Positions 39,031 to 50,525 of a DNA stretch of 64,000 nucleotides are shown in pieces. The position numbers and the translations under genes are program-made. The DNA comes from Selaginella tamariscina (taxonomy: Eukaryota > Streptophyta > Lycopodiopsida > Selaginellales > Selaginellaceae): the NCBI GenBank assembly GCA_003024785.1, contig PUQB01000033.1:713170-777169 (forward strand). The letters are read 5' to 3'. How positions within the stretch are numbered: the first letter of the stretch is position 1; each line of letters starts with the position of its first letter. A model generated the notes under the pieces. That model was given only the letters and a program-made list of their open reading frames with translations. It was not told the origin of the DNA and ran no database searches.

Positions 39031-40602
39031 TCAATTAGAGAAATCCCAGACATGTAAACCAGAATCTGCAACACAAGCTGCAAGGAACGAGTCATTCGCG
39101 ACAAGGTCGTAGACATCGTCGTTCAATCGCTCCTGCAATGAATAGAGATGCTCACCCGATCGGACATCCCAGGCATTAACGCTACCGGAGATGCACAAGA
39201 ACAGCTGCCTGGAGTTCAGTGTGCCGAACATCTGCATCTGGTTATCTCCTCCGTGTCTCACTTCGGACACTCCCTCCATATCCGGCACACTCCGCACCCT
39301 CGCTAGTCCGTTATACGATGCACTCAGCAGGTTGTTCCCATGAACATCTACTGCTTCCACTGCATTCTGCTCGGCCCTCTCGGCGACCACTGGCAAACCA
39401 TCAATTCCGACTTCGTGAACTGAGATCCTCGACCTTGTTGCAGTAACCAGAAAGCCGTTCCGAGAGAATCTAACACGGCCAATCTGCCCGGCTTGCTCTA
39501 CAAACGATTGCCATCCCCGCATTGCATCGGAATCCATCGCATCTCCGCCAGTGTAAACAATCTCTCTAGAGACTGAATCCCATACACGAAATGATCTACC
39601 CGGACTGCCTGCATAGAGACCGATCCACCATCTGGAGCTCCCAGCAAAACTGATCAATGCACCATCCTCGATTATGTTCCCGACGTGCACCAAGGTGGGA
39701 CTCTGAGAAGACCGCACACTCCCAGTGAAGACACTTCCATCGAGAGAAGCGAACACCACTTGCTCGTCCTGGAGAGAAACCCCAGCTATGGCTCTCGAGA
39801 ACGCTCCGAATCGATCCTCACGTCTGGGTCTCATTGTTCTCACACATGCTTTCGTGTCGAGATCGAAAACTCTCACTGCCCCATCGAAGAATCCTCCTGC
39901 AAGATGGTTTCTGGATATCGCAAGGCATCGGCAGGCGTTGTTGTTGTTGTTGTTCGATGCACCTCCTTCGTATGATAGAACTGTGTGTCTCGCTCGACCT
40001 CGAGAAATGTTTGCTGCTGTTGAATGCGCTCGTATGTATTCTTCCCTCCAGGAACTGATGGGCTGCTGCAGTTCAGCCCATACAAGATTGTACGCACTCT
40101 CCCACAGCAATTCAGAGCGGGATATCAATCTCCATGTAGTGCAGACCTGAATTCAAATGCCAGTTTGAGAATTCACATCGGACAATGCAGGTTGCAGTAC
40201 CTGGAAAATGCAGGCGAGTGTGCGAGCTGCAGCAAGAGGGCCTTGAGGCGATGATCGCAATGAAGAAGCCGCAGCCCTCAAGGCAATGGCTTCGACCACG
40301 GATTCAGGAACCTGCGCCACGGCTAGACGTGCTTCCAAGCTCAGGCGCCTCGGAGTACTTCCTTCACCGGACCATCGCGATGTCTGTTCCTCCGCAGCCA
40401 CTGGATCATCCGGCTGCAGTCCCTGTGAGAAATCTTCACCTGCAGTTAGTGAGATTTCTGGATCGATCACTTGGCGGCGGGGAGACGAAGAATGTACAGG
40501 AGCACCTCGTTCTTGTTCGTGGGTGTCAATAGGGAGAGGAGGTGAAATGCTAGTCGTTGGATTGACACGAGGGACAGCTGCCTCCTCGTCACCGGCCTCC
40601 AT
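39031..40602 (-). CDS. SAP: STERILE APETALA-like WD40 protein
   Basis: In Arabidopsis, SAP is an F-box-like WD40 adaptor of an SCF ubiquitin ligase that targets PPD-type repressors and controls organ size and flower development. Exon 1 (about 40202-40602) has a disordered N-terminus, then ALRAAASSLRSSPQGPLAAA. One small intron leads to VCTTWRLISRSELLWESAY, matching the SAP F-box-like helix. The propeller follows uninterrupted: HLAGGFFDGAVRVFDLDTKA (about 39860-39905), RPRREDRFGAFSRAIAGVSL, SSRWWIGLYAGSPGRSFRVW (about 39580-39640) and finally SGLHVWDFSN with TGA at 39031. About 500 residues, similar to SAP. No frame break is seen, unlike most neighbours. The ATG at 40602 is the first in frame; a GTG lies two codons upstream. 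Confidence 0.88.
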
Positions 40603-42085
40603 TTTCACAAGGCATTCCGTACGTTATGGCCATACCCCGCGCTCAAAAAACGGCCAGCCCTACCGGTACGTGTGGGACAGCTTGTGACGGCCGTACACAT
40701 TCCCCCTTTGGCCCATCGCCGTTGTACGGCCGGCGGCGGGTTAACGAACGTGGGCCAGCCCTAGCCCTGCATCCAGAATATTCTCTACCCGTTTTAATTT
40801 TAAATAGCATGAGATATTAATTAAATTAATAATGTAAACCATACTGAAATAAACATACGAAAGATATATATAAAATATAAAACTGTTACGAGAATAACAC
40901 GTCAATCAATCAATCAATCAGAATACATTAACAAATGGGGACAAATTTCCGATTTTGTGATATCTTACATGAAAGGAGCAGCCACGTCTTACTTTGAAAT
41001 GGATTGATTACTCAGTATCGCATGCAGGTCAGGTTCACAATTTCAACATTAAATTAAACATTTATCGATTAAGCTTGGTTTATATAGATATAGTTAAATA
41101 AACATATAGAATATCCTAGGCATATCCCCCACTTAACTATATAAAAAATAAATTCATGAACCGTTAAGACAAGCTAATTTTCAAACATTTACTTGAAATT
41201 TGAGCTGCTTTGTGAAACGCCAATACAAACTCTCATGCATACTTGGGGCTTTGTGCATAAACACACAGCAATAAACATAAATATTCGTGTTTATATACAT
41301 ATACATAAGTATGTACTTAATTATACACCTATGTACGTACTTCAGTGTACATAGAGCTGTTTAAACATCATAGAATATATATATATATATATATATGCTT
41401 CTTTGATGTCTTCACCTTTAAGATGTTCAAGATAATTCTAAATTAATAAATAAGAACTTGTGATTTAGTGACTTGGTATATATTCCAAAAATATGGACAT
41501 CGAAAACTAATTGGTTTTTTAATTAAATTAATTATACTGTCTTTATATTATTATAAATGATTTATTATATTAATAAAAACTGGCTTAAAGCACCAATTGC
41601 AACAGGGTATTAATAACTCAACGTTGATTTACGATAAATAAAAAGGAAACATTGTGTTTGTTTTAGTGGTAATTAAGGTTATAAGTTTAAATAACAAACC
41701 CGTGAAGTTTTTCGGTCGGCGTGTTCAATTAGTAGCAAGTCTCTCTGGTATCGTGCTATACAGAGCCAGGCCTATGATCTCTTTAGAAAACCAAGGTCCA
41801 AGTTAAATGAACATTCTTCTGCTTAGCACTAAATAATAATAATATTCCAATAATAAAAGCTATAAAAAAAATATAACTTGTACGTATTTCAATAATAAGA
41901 ATATATATAATAATAAGTTGTACGCACGTACCTTTTTGTCGACCAAGAAAGTGCCTCCTCAGACTGCTCCTTTAAAAGTTTATTCTGTCCTCTCTCTCTC
42001 ACACACACGCACACGCTATAGGTTAACTTACTCATTATCAAAACATAAAATACGCTTGCAAACTAATGGAAACCTTCAACACGAC
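40603..42085. other. Spacer between SAP and CacyBP genes
   Basis: The first 200 bp, the SAP upstream region, are GC-rich (GGCCGGCGGCGGGTTAACG near 40730). The rest is AT-rich, with a (CAAT)n run near 40903-40919 and a (TA)n run near 41375-41396. No further gene is seen. Confidence 0.55.
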
Positions 42086-42719
42086 TTAGATGCCGAGTGG
42101 GCTGCCTGCGGTTTTACCAGCTCTTGCTTCACTCCATGCTTTAGCTATTGATCTCTTCATATTCTCGTCCCCTTCCTCATACATATTCTGTACGGAGCAC
42201 ATACGTCAAGGGTGTGTGTGTGAGAGAGAGAGAGATTACCTTCATCAGGTCCATAATCCCAGCCATTGGATCTTTCTCTTTATCCTCTCCAAGAGTCGAC
42301 TTGAGCTGTTAAAGTATATATTAACATCTCAATAATCGATTACTAAATAGCTTTATATATATGTATATCATGGTTTATGTATATGTTGTATTGTTAATAC
42401 CTTGTCCTCTTTGAAGTAAAGATCAAGCCAGGTTGCCTTCTCTTTCTTCTTGAGAACAACAATAAGACGCTTTGGCTTGATAATCACGGTGCTCTCGTCA
42501 GAATCGATAGGCTTGTTGAGCTTAGGAATACCAGAGCGATAGTTCTTCCCATTAACGTCATGAATCATGATATCGAACGAGTTCTTATCAAACTTGGCCA
42601 AAACCTTGTCCGATGATGCACCCTCAAGGTCAATATATATCTGCAAATAAACATATTAAGTATTCGACTGGTACATAAGTCTGTGTGCATGTGCCTTAAA
42701 TCTCCTCTTCTATATATAT

Positions 42720-42755
<36 letters not shown>

Positions 42756-43551
42756 TTAGTACCTTCACTTTTTTCTCATCCTGATCCCAGCTAAACGAGT
42801 CCAGAGTGGTGTAGCGAATGTCTGAAGCAGGAGCAGGCTTCTTCTCCACAGGTGTTGGACTGGGTAATGGATTGTTAACTCCAGTACGTCCCTGCATTTG
42901 TATGATTCTTATCACACGATTATATGAATATATGCATATAGCATAATGTATAATAATATATGTATTCAAATATGCCTATACATGATAATAACTGTGATAT
43001 TTCTAATAATAACAAGTTTAGAAATCTAAACACACACAAATACATTCATGATATGTATATGATATGATATGATTTCGGATGTTATAGTTGCTACTTAGCT
43101 AGAACTCTTGACCACAACAAGTTTAGATATTTAAGACATAAACCAATTTACGTGTACGGGAATAATGTATAATGTATAAGATATAAAGCAGATGACTGTA
43201 CATTATACATTACTGTGATAGATATAATTTGTGTTCGATTAAAAGGCTGATAGTTTAGGTATTTAAAAACACACAACCATCATACATATATATAATGAAT
43301 AATGTATGTGTATGTGTAACATTACTGTGTTATCAGGATATGTAAGCACTACTATTAAAACACGTGTAATGCTAGCGTAGTTGTATAGATATTCACGCCG
43401 CAATAGCTGAAATCTGATAAATTTGTAGAAATATGAGTACCTTCTGGAGATTGTCGATTTCTGCTTGAAGCAGAGCTTGCACACGAGGCCTCTTAGATTG
43501 GCGCAGCAGCTGCTGGAGCTCTTCAATGTCTTCCACGACTTCCGGCGCCAT
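42086..43551 (-). CDS. CACYBP: CacyBP/SIP-type protein (CS and SGS domains)
   Basis: CacyBP/SIP is a cytosolic adaptor linking Siah-type and SCF ubiquitin ligases with S100 and other partners. The ATG at 43551 gives MAPEVVEDIEELQQLLRQSK, the short N-terminal helical hairpin. The CS domain runs through YTTLDSFSWDQDEKKVK (about 42760-42815), IYIDLEGASSDKVLAKFDKN and SFDIMIHDVNGKNYRSGIPK (about 42515-42575), then RLIVVLKKKEKATWLDLYF. The SGS-like C-terminus reads LGEDKEKDPMAGIMDLMK and MYEEGDENMKRSIAKAWSEA, ending SPLGI with TAA at 42086. Domain order and length (about 220 residues) match the family. An AAACCCTAAA telo-box lies upstream near 43615. A (GT)n run fills much of one intron at 42725-42752. 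Confidence 0.9.
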
Positions 43552-43952
43552 GATTCCTCCCCACAACCCAGGAAACTTACCCCGCGACGTCGCCGTGCTT
43601 GCTCCTCGTAGCTTAAAACCCTAAATCTCAATAAACCCCAAAATCATTAGCTGATTAAGGGCACCGTTAATTAAGGGTAACTAGCATTAAGGGTGGCACC
43701 CTACACCAGGCGTTAAGGGCATGATCTTGAGCAATTACTTAATTAGGAATGTGTAACTCTAACATACAAAGGTTTTGGAAGTCTATGTATATAATTATAT
43801 TTCATTAGTATAGAAATTCTAAAGGTGAAGTGTAAATTAACTTGTTAATGACATCATGTTAATCATATACATACGTGTGTGTGAGCTCATCAGAGCACAA
43901 CTCTTCACGTGGGCTTACATATATATGTATACACACGTTGGCTTAATCAAGC
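43552..43952. other. Spacer between CacyBP start and the CRN/RHS-like stop
   Basis: The region contains a telo-box at about 43615-43627 for CacyBP. Several GGGTAA/TTAAGGG motifs are scattered at about 43670-43720. No gene is seen. Confidence 0.5.
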
Positions 43953-45706
43953 TCACACTCTAATGGCTTGGTTTATCTGGTCGGCATGGTGAGGACAATA
44001 ATACGCTTCTGGAACTCGAGCCTTGTTGTTGCAAGGGTCCCCTCTCACTGTTATTCCGGAACACGTTTTGACTTCACCCTTCACCACTGTTGCCGGTTCT
44101 TTCAAGTCCAGGAGATTATCGAAGACTTCAAGACAAGCATGCACATCACCTAGTTTTTTAAAACGCAAATCTGACTTGGGCACATCGTTCAGCTGGACGG
44201 AGTGAGGCATAATGTAGTAGAACTCTTCCTTTACTGCCGTCCACCGCTTGCTAGGAAGAACCATTTCCTTCCAAACTTTGTGGGACTCCTTCTTGGACTT
44301 CGATTTCCACTGAGCGACGGTGATCTGCATTGCTATAATGTGAAGCTCATTTCCAACCAGTTTGACGTAGATCACGTCCACTGCTTGCTCGTTGAAAGCC
44401 AGTGGACCAAACAGAACGCCTTGTGCAAGCTCGTGGGTCTTCAGCTTGTTAAGAGCAGCTACCTCTGAGCCGTGTGCGTATGTCCTGAAATGCTTGAATG
44501 CACATCCGAAGACGCTCTTCTGATACCTCATGACGGCTATGACCAAGGCCTCGACGTTCCAACCGATCCGGGCAGGGTTTCGGTTTTTCACCTCTGCTTC
44601 AGTGTCGACAATAACAGCCTGAACCCAACCTTCAATGTCATCGAACAGCAGGGAGCTTTGCAGCTTCTCATGTTGGTTCATAATGTACAGTTCCGCCTGA
44701 CTGCGTAAGTGGGGCTCAGAGGACGAAAGAAGGCCAACACCATTCATCATCTCCTCCTTATAGAAGCAAGTGAAATCCACGAGACCAGGTCCCAGCTCGT
44801 GACTGAGCTCTCCCCAGTCACCAGCCAGGGCACCACGAAGTTGCTCTTGCGTCGTCAGCAGGCCAATAAATCTTGAACAGCTTATGCGTATACACGCCTC
44901 TGATCTTCCTTCGAAGAGCTTCTCATTCCCCTTACATTCCTCATAAAACTGAGAAGTGAGGAATCCCCCGGTTAAACGATCTACATGCTGTAGCTGTTCT
45001 ACCGTCAGTCTCGACTGTGCCACCCACGTTTCCATCTCGCAGCTAGTGTAAGGACCATCGAAGAATTCTGTTTGTATCCACTCGTCAGCCTTGTCACTCT
45101 CCGACCAAATCTGTCTTTCCCGGCTATTAACGGATGACAGCATTACGAGCTTGTGAGTGAAAGCCCAGAGGTCAAGGCTGCAGGAGAAACCTTGTTCGCA
45201 TCGAACTGGTCCCAGTCATCCACGACAAACAATAAGGACCCCCTTTTCTGCTGGCAACACCACGACTCAAGTTCATCCATAGAAGTCATTGAGGCGAGCG
45301 AAGAATCGCCAGATGCCACGAGCAAGGCTTCCTTGAGGACCAAAACAGGTTTTGCAACGTAGCTCAGCACGGAGATATAAACTACGCTCATTGTCTGAGA
45401 GCCAATGAGGTAGCCCGAGATGGTGCATACCACTGTGCTCTTCCCAGTACCTTTGGCACCTAAAACCTGCATACGTTGCCCGGCTGCCATGCTCGTCATC
45501 GCATCATACAGCCGCTCTGCACCCTCCCTTCCTACGTACCTGTATTGAGCTTTGAGGTTTAACAAATTCATCGTAGGCCGGAGAAGATCCCACACTCGAC
45601 ATGGATCCCACAGGAAGCTTGGATCTCGCCCATAATACAAACTCGCAAGAGCATCGCGGAGAGCCGCAGGGCTTGATTCCTCAAGCGCCTCGGCGCCACG
45701 CTTCAT
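43953..45706 (-). CDS. CRN/RHS-like P-loop ATPase with zinc-ligand tail, intronless
   Basis: The reading frame is intronless apart from one 1-bp break near 45164-45166. From the ATG at 45706 (MKRGAEALEESSPAALRDAL) a region with LKAQYRYVGREGAERLY leads to Walker A VLGAKGTGKSTVVC (about 45445-45480). Walker B follows as LLFVVDDWDQFD (about 45210-45245). After the break comes FTHKLVMLSSVNSR, a sensor-like strand. A central domain follows (NVEALVIAVMRYQKSVFGC; VDVIYVKLVGNELHIIAMQ), where QIT after a beta strand recalls the restriction-like fold of CRN/RHS proteins. The C-terminus has CSGITVRGDPCNNKA and YYCPHH, a C-C-C-H zinc ligand set. The architecture resembles Crinkler/RHS-type NTPases known from oomycetes, trypanosomes and some fungi and plants. 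Role unknown; family assignment is by motif order only. Confidence 0.6.
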
Positions 45707-46125
45707 TGTCGCACAAACCCTACAACAGAGCTGAAGAACCCTACAAACAGGGGATTGGAACACTAATTTAATTTTAAAACAGGGGATTAGAACCCTAATT
45801 TAATGTGCGGCCCATCAAGGGCATTAAGGGTATTGGAAACCTATATGTGTAATTAAGGTATGGATATTCTTGATGGGATATTCTAGCATCTCAATTTTAG
45901 GGTTCTTGCGGCTTCGCGTTGCTTCGCCGAGGGAATTGGCGGAACCAGTTGCCGCCATTTCGATCACGGTATGAAATTCAAATCGAGCACTCTGCTGGTG
46001 AGAAAAATGTGTAGATTGATGTTCTTAAAGAAAATGCGCAGGAAATAGAGATTGGGAAAAATTTTGAGTCGGGAATCTGATTTATACGTGTCCATTCCGG
46101 GATTTCTAGTGCTGTTTTAGGTATA
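45707..46125. promoter_or_regulatory. Divergent promoter region, CRN/RHS-like gene and DA2-like
   Basis: Telo-boxes lie at about 45715-45725, 45738-45743 and 45810-45817 toward the minus gene (CCCTA forms), and at about 45896-45905 toward the plus gene (TTTAGGGTTC). A GCTTCGCG-TTGCTTCGCC repeat follows at about 45910. Confidence 0.5.
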
Positions 46126-48387
46126 ATGGGGAACAGAATAACGAGAAGACGGACACAGATTGACGAGCTGTACACGAGGCCACAGGGTCTCTACCAGCAC
46201 AAGGATGTCGATCACAAGAAGCTCCGCAGGCTAATCATCGATGCTAAACTTGCCCCTTGCTACCGTGGAGCTGAAGATACCGCTGTTGACCTTGAAGAAT
46301 GCCCAATCTGTTTCCTGGTATATTAAACATTATATATATATAGGAACTTATTGTTTTCTATTTATTGCAGCATTATCCAAGTCTTAATAGGTCGAAATGC
46401 TGCACGAAAGGCATCTGTACAGGTGATCCGGATACACCACATGTAGTGTTTAAGTTGTTAACTATTACTTTATGTTGTGCAGAATGTTTTTTGCAAGTCA
46501 AGTCTCCGAATGGCCGACCAACACAGTATGTATATGTTTGTATTATTCAACCATATATATTTAAATTTTCTATAGGTGCCCGTTCTGTAAAACACCCAAT
46601 TATGCCGTGGAATACAAAGGAGCTAAAACTCAAGAAGAGAAAGGTGTCGAAGAAGCGGTATGTGTCTGTGAGAGAGAGAGAGGTTTTGTTTGTATATATA
46701 TCTATATATTTGTAATAAACCACAGGAAGAACAAAAGGTGATAGAGGCAAAGATAAGAATAAGGCGACAACAAGAACTCCAAGATGAGGAAGCACGTATA
46801 CAGAGACAAGAACAAGCTACTCAGGAAGCACAGTCTCCTGGGAATGAAGAGCAAGAAAGTGGGCAAGCTTCTCCTTCTTTTCCGGTATTTTCGAGTTCAG
46901 CGGTTTCAGAAAACAGGTATGAGTTAGTTAAAAGTACTATAATAAAAGTAGTTTAAAGTATGAGAGTAAATTTTTGGTCCCCGTATATACACTACACTGT
47001 GAAGTCATGCCACACATAGAGAGGGAGAGAGAGAGTGCATATGGATGTGTTTGTGAACAGTGAAGACTGTGGAGTGCTCATGTTACGTTTCTGAGACTAT
47101 AACTAGCTAGTTTTATTTCCTAATCAGAATGTGAGAGCTTTACACATGCACGTGTCTGTACTTTGTATGCTCAGATATCTCAGAATGTTAAGGTCTGGTT
47201 TATATCTGTATTATTTTCCTAACAGTAGTTTATTTTGATGCAAAAGGGCTGTGGAGCAGACAAACTGGCCGAGTGCTGGGAACACTGCAATTGGATACCC
47301 ACAAACTGATTTTTTCACACTTCGGAATGATTCTGAATCTGCACGGATGCAACAATATGCCAGGCCGCTGTCTTCTTCATCTGCACTCTCTGCAGCTCGA
47401 CCTTCACGCCGTAGAGGTGCTTTTAGTAACGCTTCCCCTGGAGACATCCCAGGAGCACCGCTTAACAGGTGTGTGTGTGTGTGTGTGTTGAGAGAGAGAG
47501 AGAAAGAGAGAGGCTTTTGTCTATCATTGAATATATATAGTACATGCATTTTAAACCAGCTTTCGTGACAAGCTTTTGATACAGAGAGGATGACTTTGAC
47601 TTGGATCTTGAAGACATAATGGTTATGGAAGCCATCTGGTTATCTATTCAGGTATATATATATATATATATGAATGTGTATATTGCATAAATATACACAG
47701 TGTTCTGTATATTTCAATGCCATAACAATTGTTCCTTTCTTGTCGCAGGAACAACAGCAGGGATCGCAAAGACCAGACAGCTCTGAAACACCATTTCCAT
47801 CACCATACAGTGGTCTCCAGTACGAGGACACCCCATTGGAGGGTACAGAGACGAGGGGAAGGAGGGGCTCAGTTACAGGTGGATTCGCATCCGCAATTGC
47901 TGCATTAGCAGAGAGACAAGTGGCAAGCTCTCCCAGCGAGTTGGAATCTAACACAAACTCAAGTATTGATCAGTTTCAATCTGAGGAGACAGCAGTTGAC
48001 GGTTGTAAGGGGGACAAAGTTAGTGTTGGGTTGGAGGAGACAGGGAACAGTATCAACGGTAACGGTTTAAACACGGAGAACAACAACAATTTAACGGCTT
48101 GGATGCGCGAAGAACGGTCGTCTGATGTGTTGCTTGACCAGGGTTCGGAGGCTGTGGAGGTTGGAACAAGCTTCTCTAGCAGTATACCTTCTGCTTCGGA
48201 GCTTCCATGGGAGGCGCCCGATTCTGGATCGAACGGTGGAGATGTGTCTGGAGAAGCTAATGGGACGTCGTCAGGGACCAACGGCTCAGATCAGCCCCCA
48301 CCTCCAGTGGTGCCAGAGAGTTTTGAAGAACAGATGATGCTAGCAATGGCGCTTTCGCTAGCTGAAGCCCAGAAATGTGCAGCTTGA
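46126..48387 (+). CDS. DA2L: RING E3 ubiquitin ligase, DA2/GW2-like, with C-terminal UIM-like helices
   Basis: DA2/GW2 ligases limit organ and seed size by tagging DA1-type peptidases. The ATG at 46126 starts [20 protein letters not shown], then [17 protein letters not shown], both highly conserved in DA2. The RING is assembled from four exons: EECPICFL (about 46297-46320), [17 protein letters not shown] (46371-46421), [15 protein letters not shown] and [35 protein letters not shown] continues the family signature. The C-terminus has [20 protein letters not shown] (about 47590-47650) and a final [16 protein letters not shown], both like ubiquitin-interacting motifs and typical of DA2L rather than DA2. 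Stop TGA at 48385-48387. Introns carry (GT)n(GA)n right after the donor (46658, 47469). No frame break is seen. Confidence 0.92.
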
Positions 48388-48551
48388 GTTTTAGATTAAG
48401 GGAGAATATACTTTAGAATGGTATATTCCTTGTGAATATGCTTCCTCCATGGATTTTCGATTTGTGGTTTGGAAGAAAGACACGGGTTATGGCAGGTTTG
48501 TTGTTGTGTTGTTTCTTGCGTAGATAGCTTGAACCTCTTGCAAGGGGACAC

Positions 48552-49112
48552 GTGTATGTCCTCATGAATGCATTCTCAGGTGACATAGAAATAGCTGCAT
48601 ATGTTAAAGGAGGGAAGGATAGATGGATTTTACACAGCAGGAATCGTAAACAGAGATCTTTCCAGGTACTATGTAAGGTTTCAGGAGATGAAGAGAAGAG
48701 TATATGTGATAATCCGAGGAAGATTATTGAGAAGCCGGCTAGATTTGACATCGTATCATGGATTAGGAGCGTGCCGGAGTGGGCAGATGCAATGAAGGAA
48801 CAGAACATGTCCAACAGGAGATCGTTCTACAGCAGTGAAGACTGGCGGCGACACAGGAGCTCACTTAGACATGCACGGCATATGGCCTCTACGTTCTCCT
48901 CGCGAGTGATCATCTCGCTCATTCCTCCTGTGTCTACAGTGACAGGAATATCCGTCCTTGTCACTATATACAATCTGGTGGTGTCTTATGGATTGCTTCC
49001 TCCGTTTGTTCCGCTTTTGCATGCGCCTTCCTTGCTTTATGAGCTCACTGCTCCCGCCCTGGCCTTGCTCCTGGTGTTTCGCACGGACACTTCGTATTCC
49101 AGGTATGCGTGG

Positions 49113-49144
<32 letters not shown>

Positions 49145-50525
49145 CACGATGGATACGATCTTGTTACGGGGAGCAAGTACATGGCACAAATGTTGCTTAT
49201 ATATTTCTCGTGCAATACAATGTGTGCATGTAGATTGTACGTGTACGTTATTGTTCAGGTATGATGAGGCCAGAAAGACATGGACTGAGGTTATCAGCAG
49301 CACTAAGAATCTAGCAAGGTTCTCCGCAGCTTGGATTGGGGAGGATCCAAGGTTGTTACAGTACATTATGGCCTTCCCGCTTGCACTTAAGGTATCCATA
49401 ACTCTCTCTCTCTCTCCCTCCCTCCCTTTCTACACACACAGACCAAGGTGTGCTCTCTCTCTCCACACACATAGACCAAGGTGTTCTCTCTCTCCCACAC
49501 ACACAGACCAAGGTGTTCTCTCTCATCTCGGTCTCTCTCTCTCCACACACATAGACCAAGGTGTGCTCTCTCTCTCTCCACACATATAGGCCAAGGTGTT
49601 CTCTCTCTCTCCTCTCTCTCTCCACACACACAGACCAAGGTGTGTTCTCTCTCTCTCTCTCCACACACACACATAGACCAAAGCGTGTGTTCTCTCTCTC
49701 TCCACACACATAGACCAAGGTGTGTTCTCTCTTTCTCTACACACACACATAGACTTGTTCTCTCTCTCTCTCTCTCTCTCCACACAGACTAAGGTGTTAA
49801 TGGGTTTCTTTTCCTTTGTGGAAGTGTCATCTTATTCATGGATCCGATATGGAAAAGGATTTAAGGAAGGTTTTGGACGATTGTGATCTGGATTTGTTCT
49901 CAGTGCAAAGCATCGTCCAAACTGCTTGCTGCAGCTCATTTTCCAGAGTATGGACTCTTCAAGTCTTGGTGAAACCCAGCAAGTTCTCCTGGTAAGTTGT
50001 GTGTGGTGTGAAAATAACATAGTAACCATATACACACATGCATGCAGAACGAGAATATATCCAATTTCAACAGGAGCATAAGTATATGTGAGAGGCTCAT
50101 ACGAACACCTATACCACTTTCGTACACACGCCTGACGTCTAGGTTTTTGATTCTCTGGCATTTAGGGCTGCCTATTGCTCTATGGACAGTTGCAACTGGC
50201 TTGTTATTCCTTCTACACTCTTCAGCTCCGCAGCTCTATTCTGCATTGAAGAGGTACGTGCGCGTGTGGACATACAAACACATACAACACACACACAATA
50301 CACACATGCATATGTACTGTGAGTTTGTTGTGTGTCTATATATATGTGTATCGATGTTATTAGGTGGGTGTTCTTATTGAGGAACCATTTGCAATGCTAG
50401 CCTTGGGTAGGATGTGCGAGGTGGCTCATGAGAATATTCGGGAGATGGTTGATTTACAAGATCGAGTACAAAAGCACTTTGGAAAGATACCAAGTAGCAA
50501 TGGGAGCTGCAAAATTATACATTAG
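48552..50525 (+). CDS. Bestrophin-like chloride channel of plastid type
   Basis: Plant bestrophins (VCCN1-like) conduct Cl- across the thylakoid membrane and adjust proton motive force. The first exon (48552-49102) has a basic N-terminus without obvious acidity, then WRRHRSSLRHARHMASTFSS, IISLIPPVSTVTGISVLVTI and LTAPALALLLVFRTDTSYSR, all family hallmarks. Exon 2 (about 49259-49390) reads YDEARKTWTEVISSTKN and YIMAFPLALK. Exon 3 has HLIHGSDMEKDLRKVLDD. Exon 4 has TPIPLSYTRLTSRFLILWHL. The last reads VGVLIEEPFAMLALGRMCEV with TAG at 50523. A 1-bp break near 49891-49897 divides DLDLF from SAKHRPNCLLQLIFQS. The start at 48552 is only 165 bp after the DA2-like stop, so the true start is uncertain. 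Exon 3-4 is separated by a 50-bp intron. Confidence 0.88.
49392..49795. repeat. CT-rich minisatellite in a bestrophin intron
   Basis: About ten units of 28-45 bp repeat (CT)n, C(CA)n and TAGACCAAGGTGT(G). The unit core ACACA(C/T)AGACCAAGGTGT recurs with variable CT length. The array fills the intron between exons 2 and 3. Open frames across it are repeat artefacts. Confidence 0.92.

Noticed and set aside
40185..40687. Plus-strand frames opposite SAP exon 1
   Set aside because: SAP homology on the minus strand spans the region with correct splicing.
45143..45763. Two separate genes at 43,953-45,143 and 45,143-45,763
   Set aside because: FTHKLVMLSS continues the ATPase across a CCC run, so one frame-broken gene explains both.
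2531..49140. Strictly strand-specific intronic microsatellites (always GT/GA on the sense strand)
   Set aside because: Several introns carry the complementary CT/CA form in sense (2531-2600, 42223-42238), so strand bias cannot be claimed from this window.
49356..49792. Minus- and plus-strand frames with RERE/CVCVERE or SLSLHTHRPRC repeats
   Set aside because: They are reading frames through the CT/CA minisatellite inside the bestrophin intron, not proteins.
49392..49795. Regularly spaced repeats reminiscent of a CRISPR array
   Set aside because: The spacers are themselves CT/CA repeats of variable length, the units are not palindromic, and the host is a plant.
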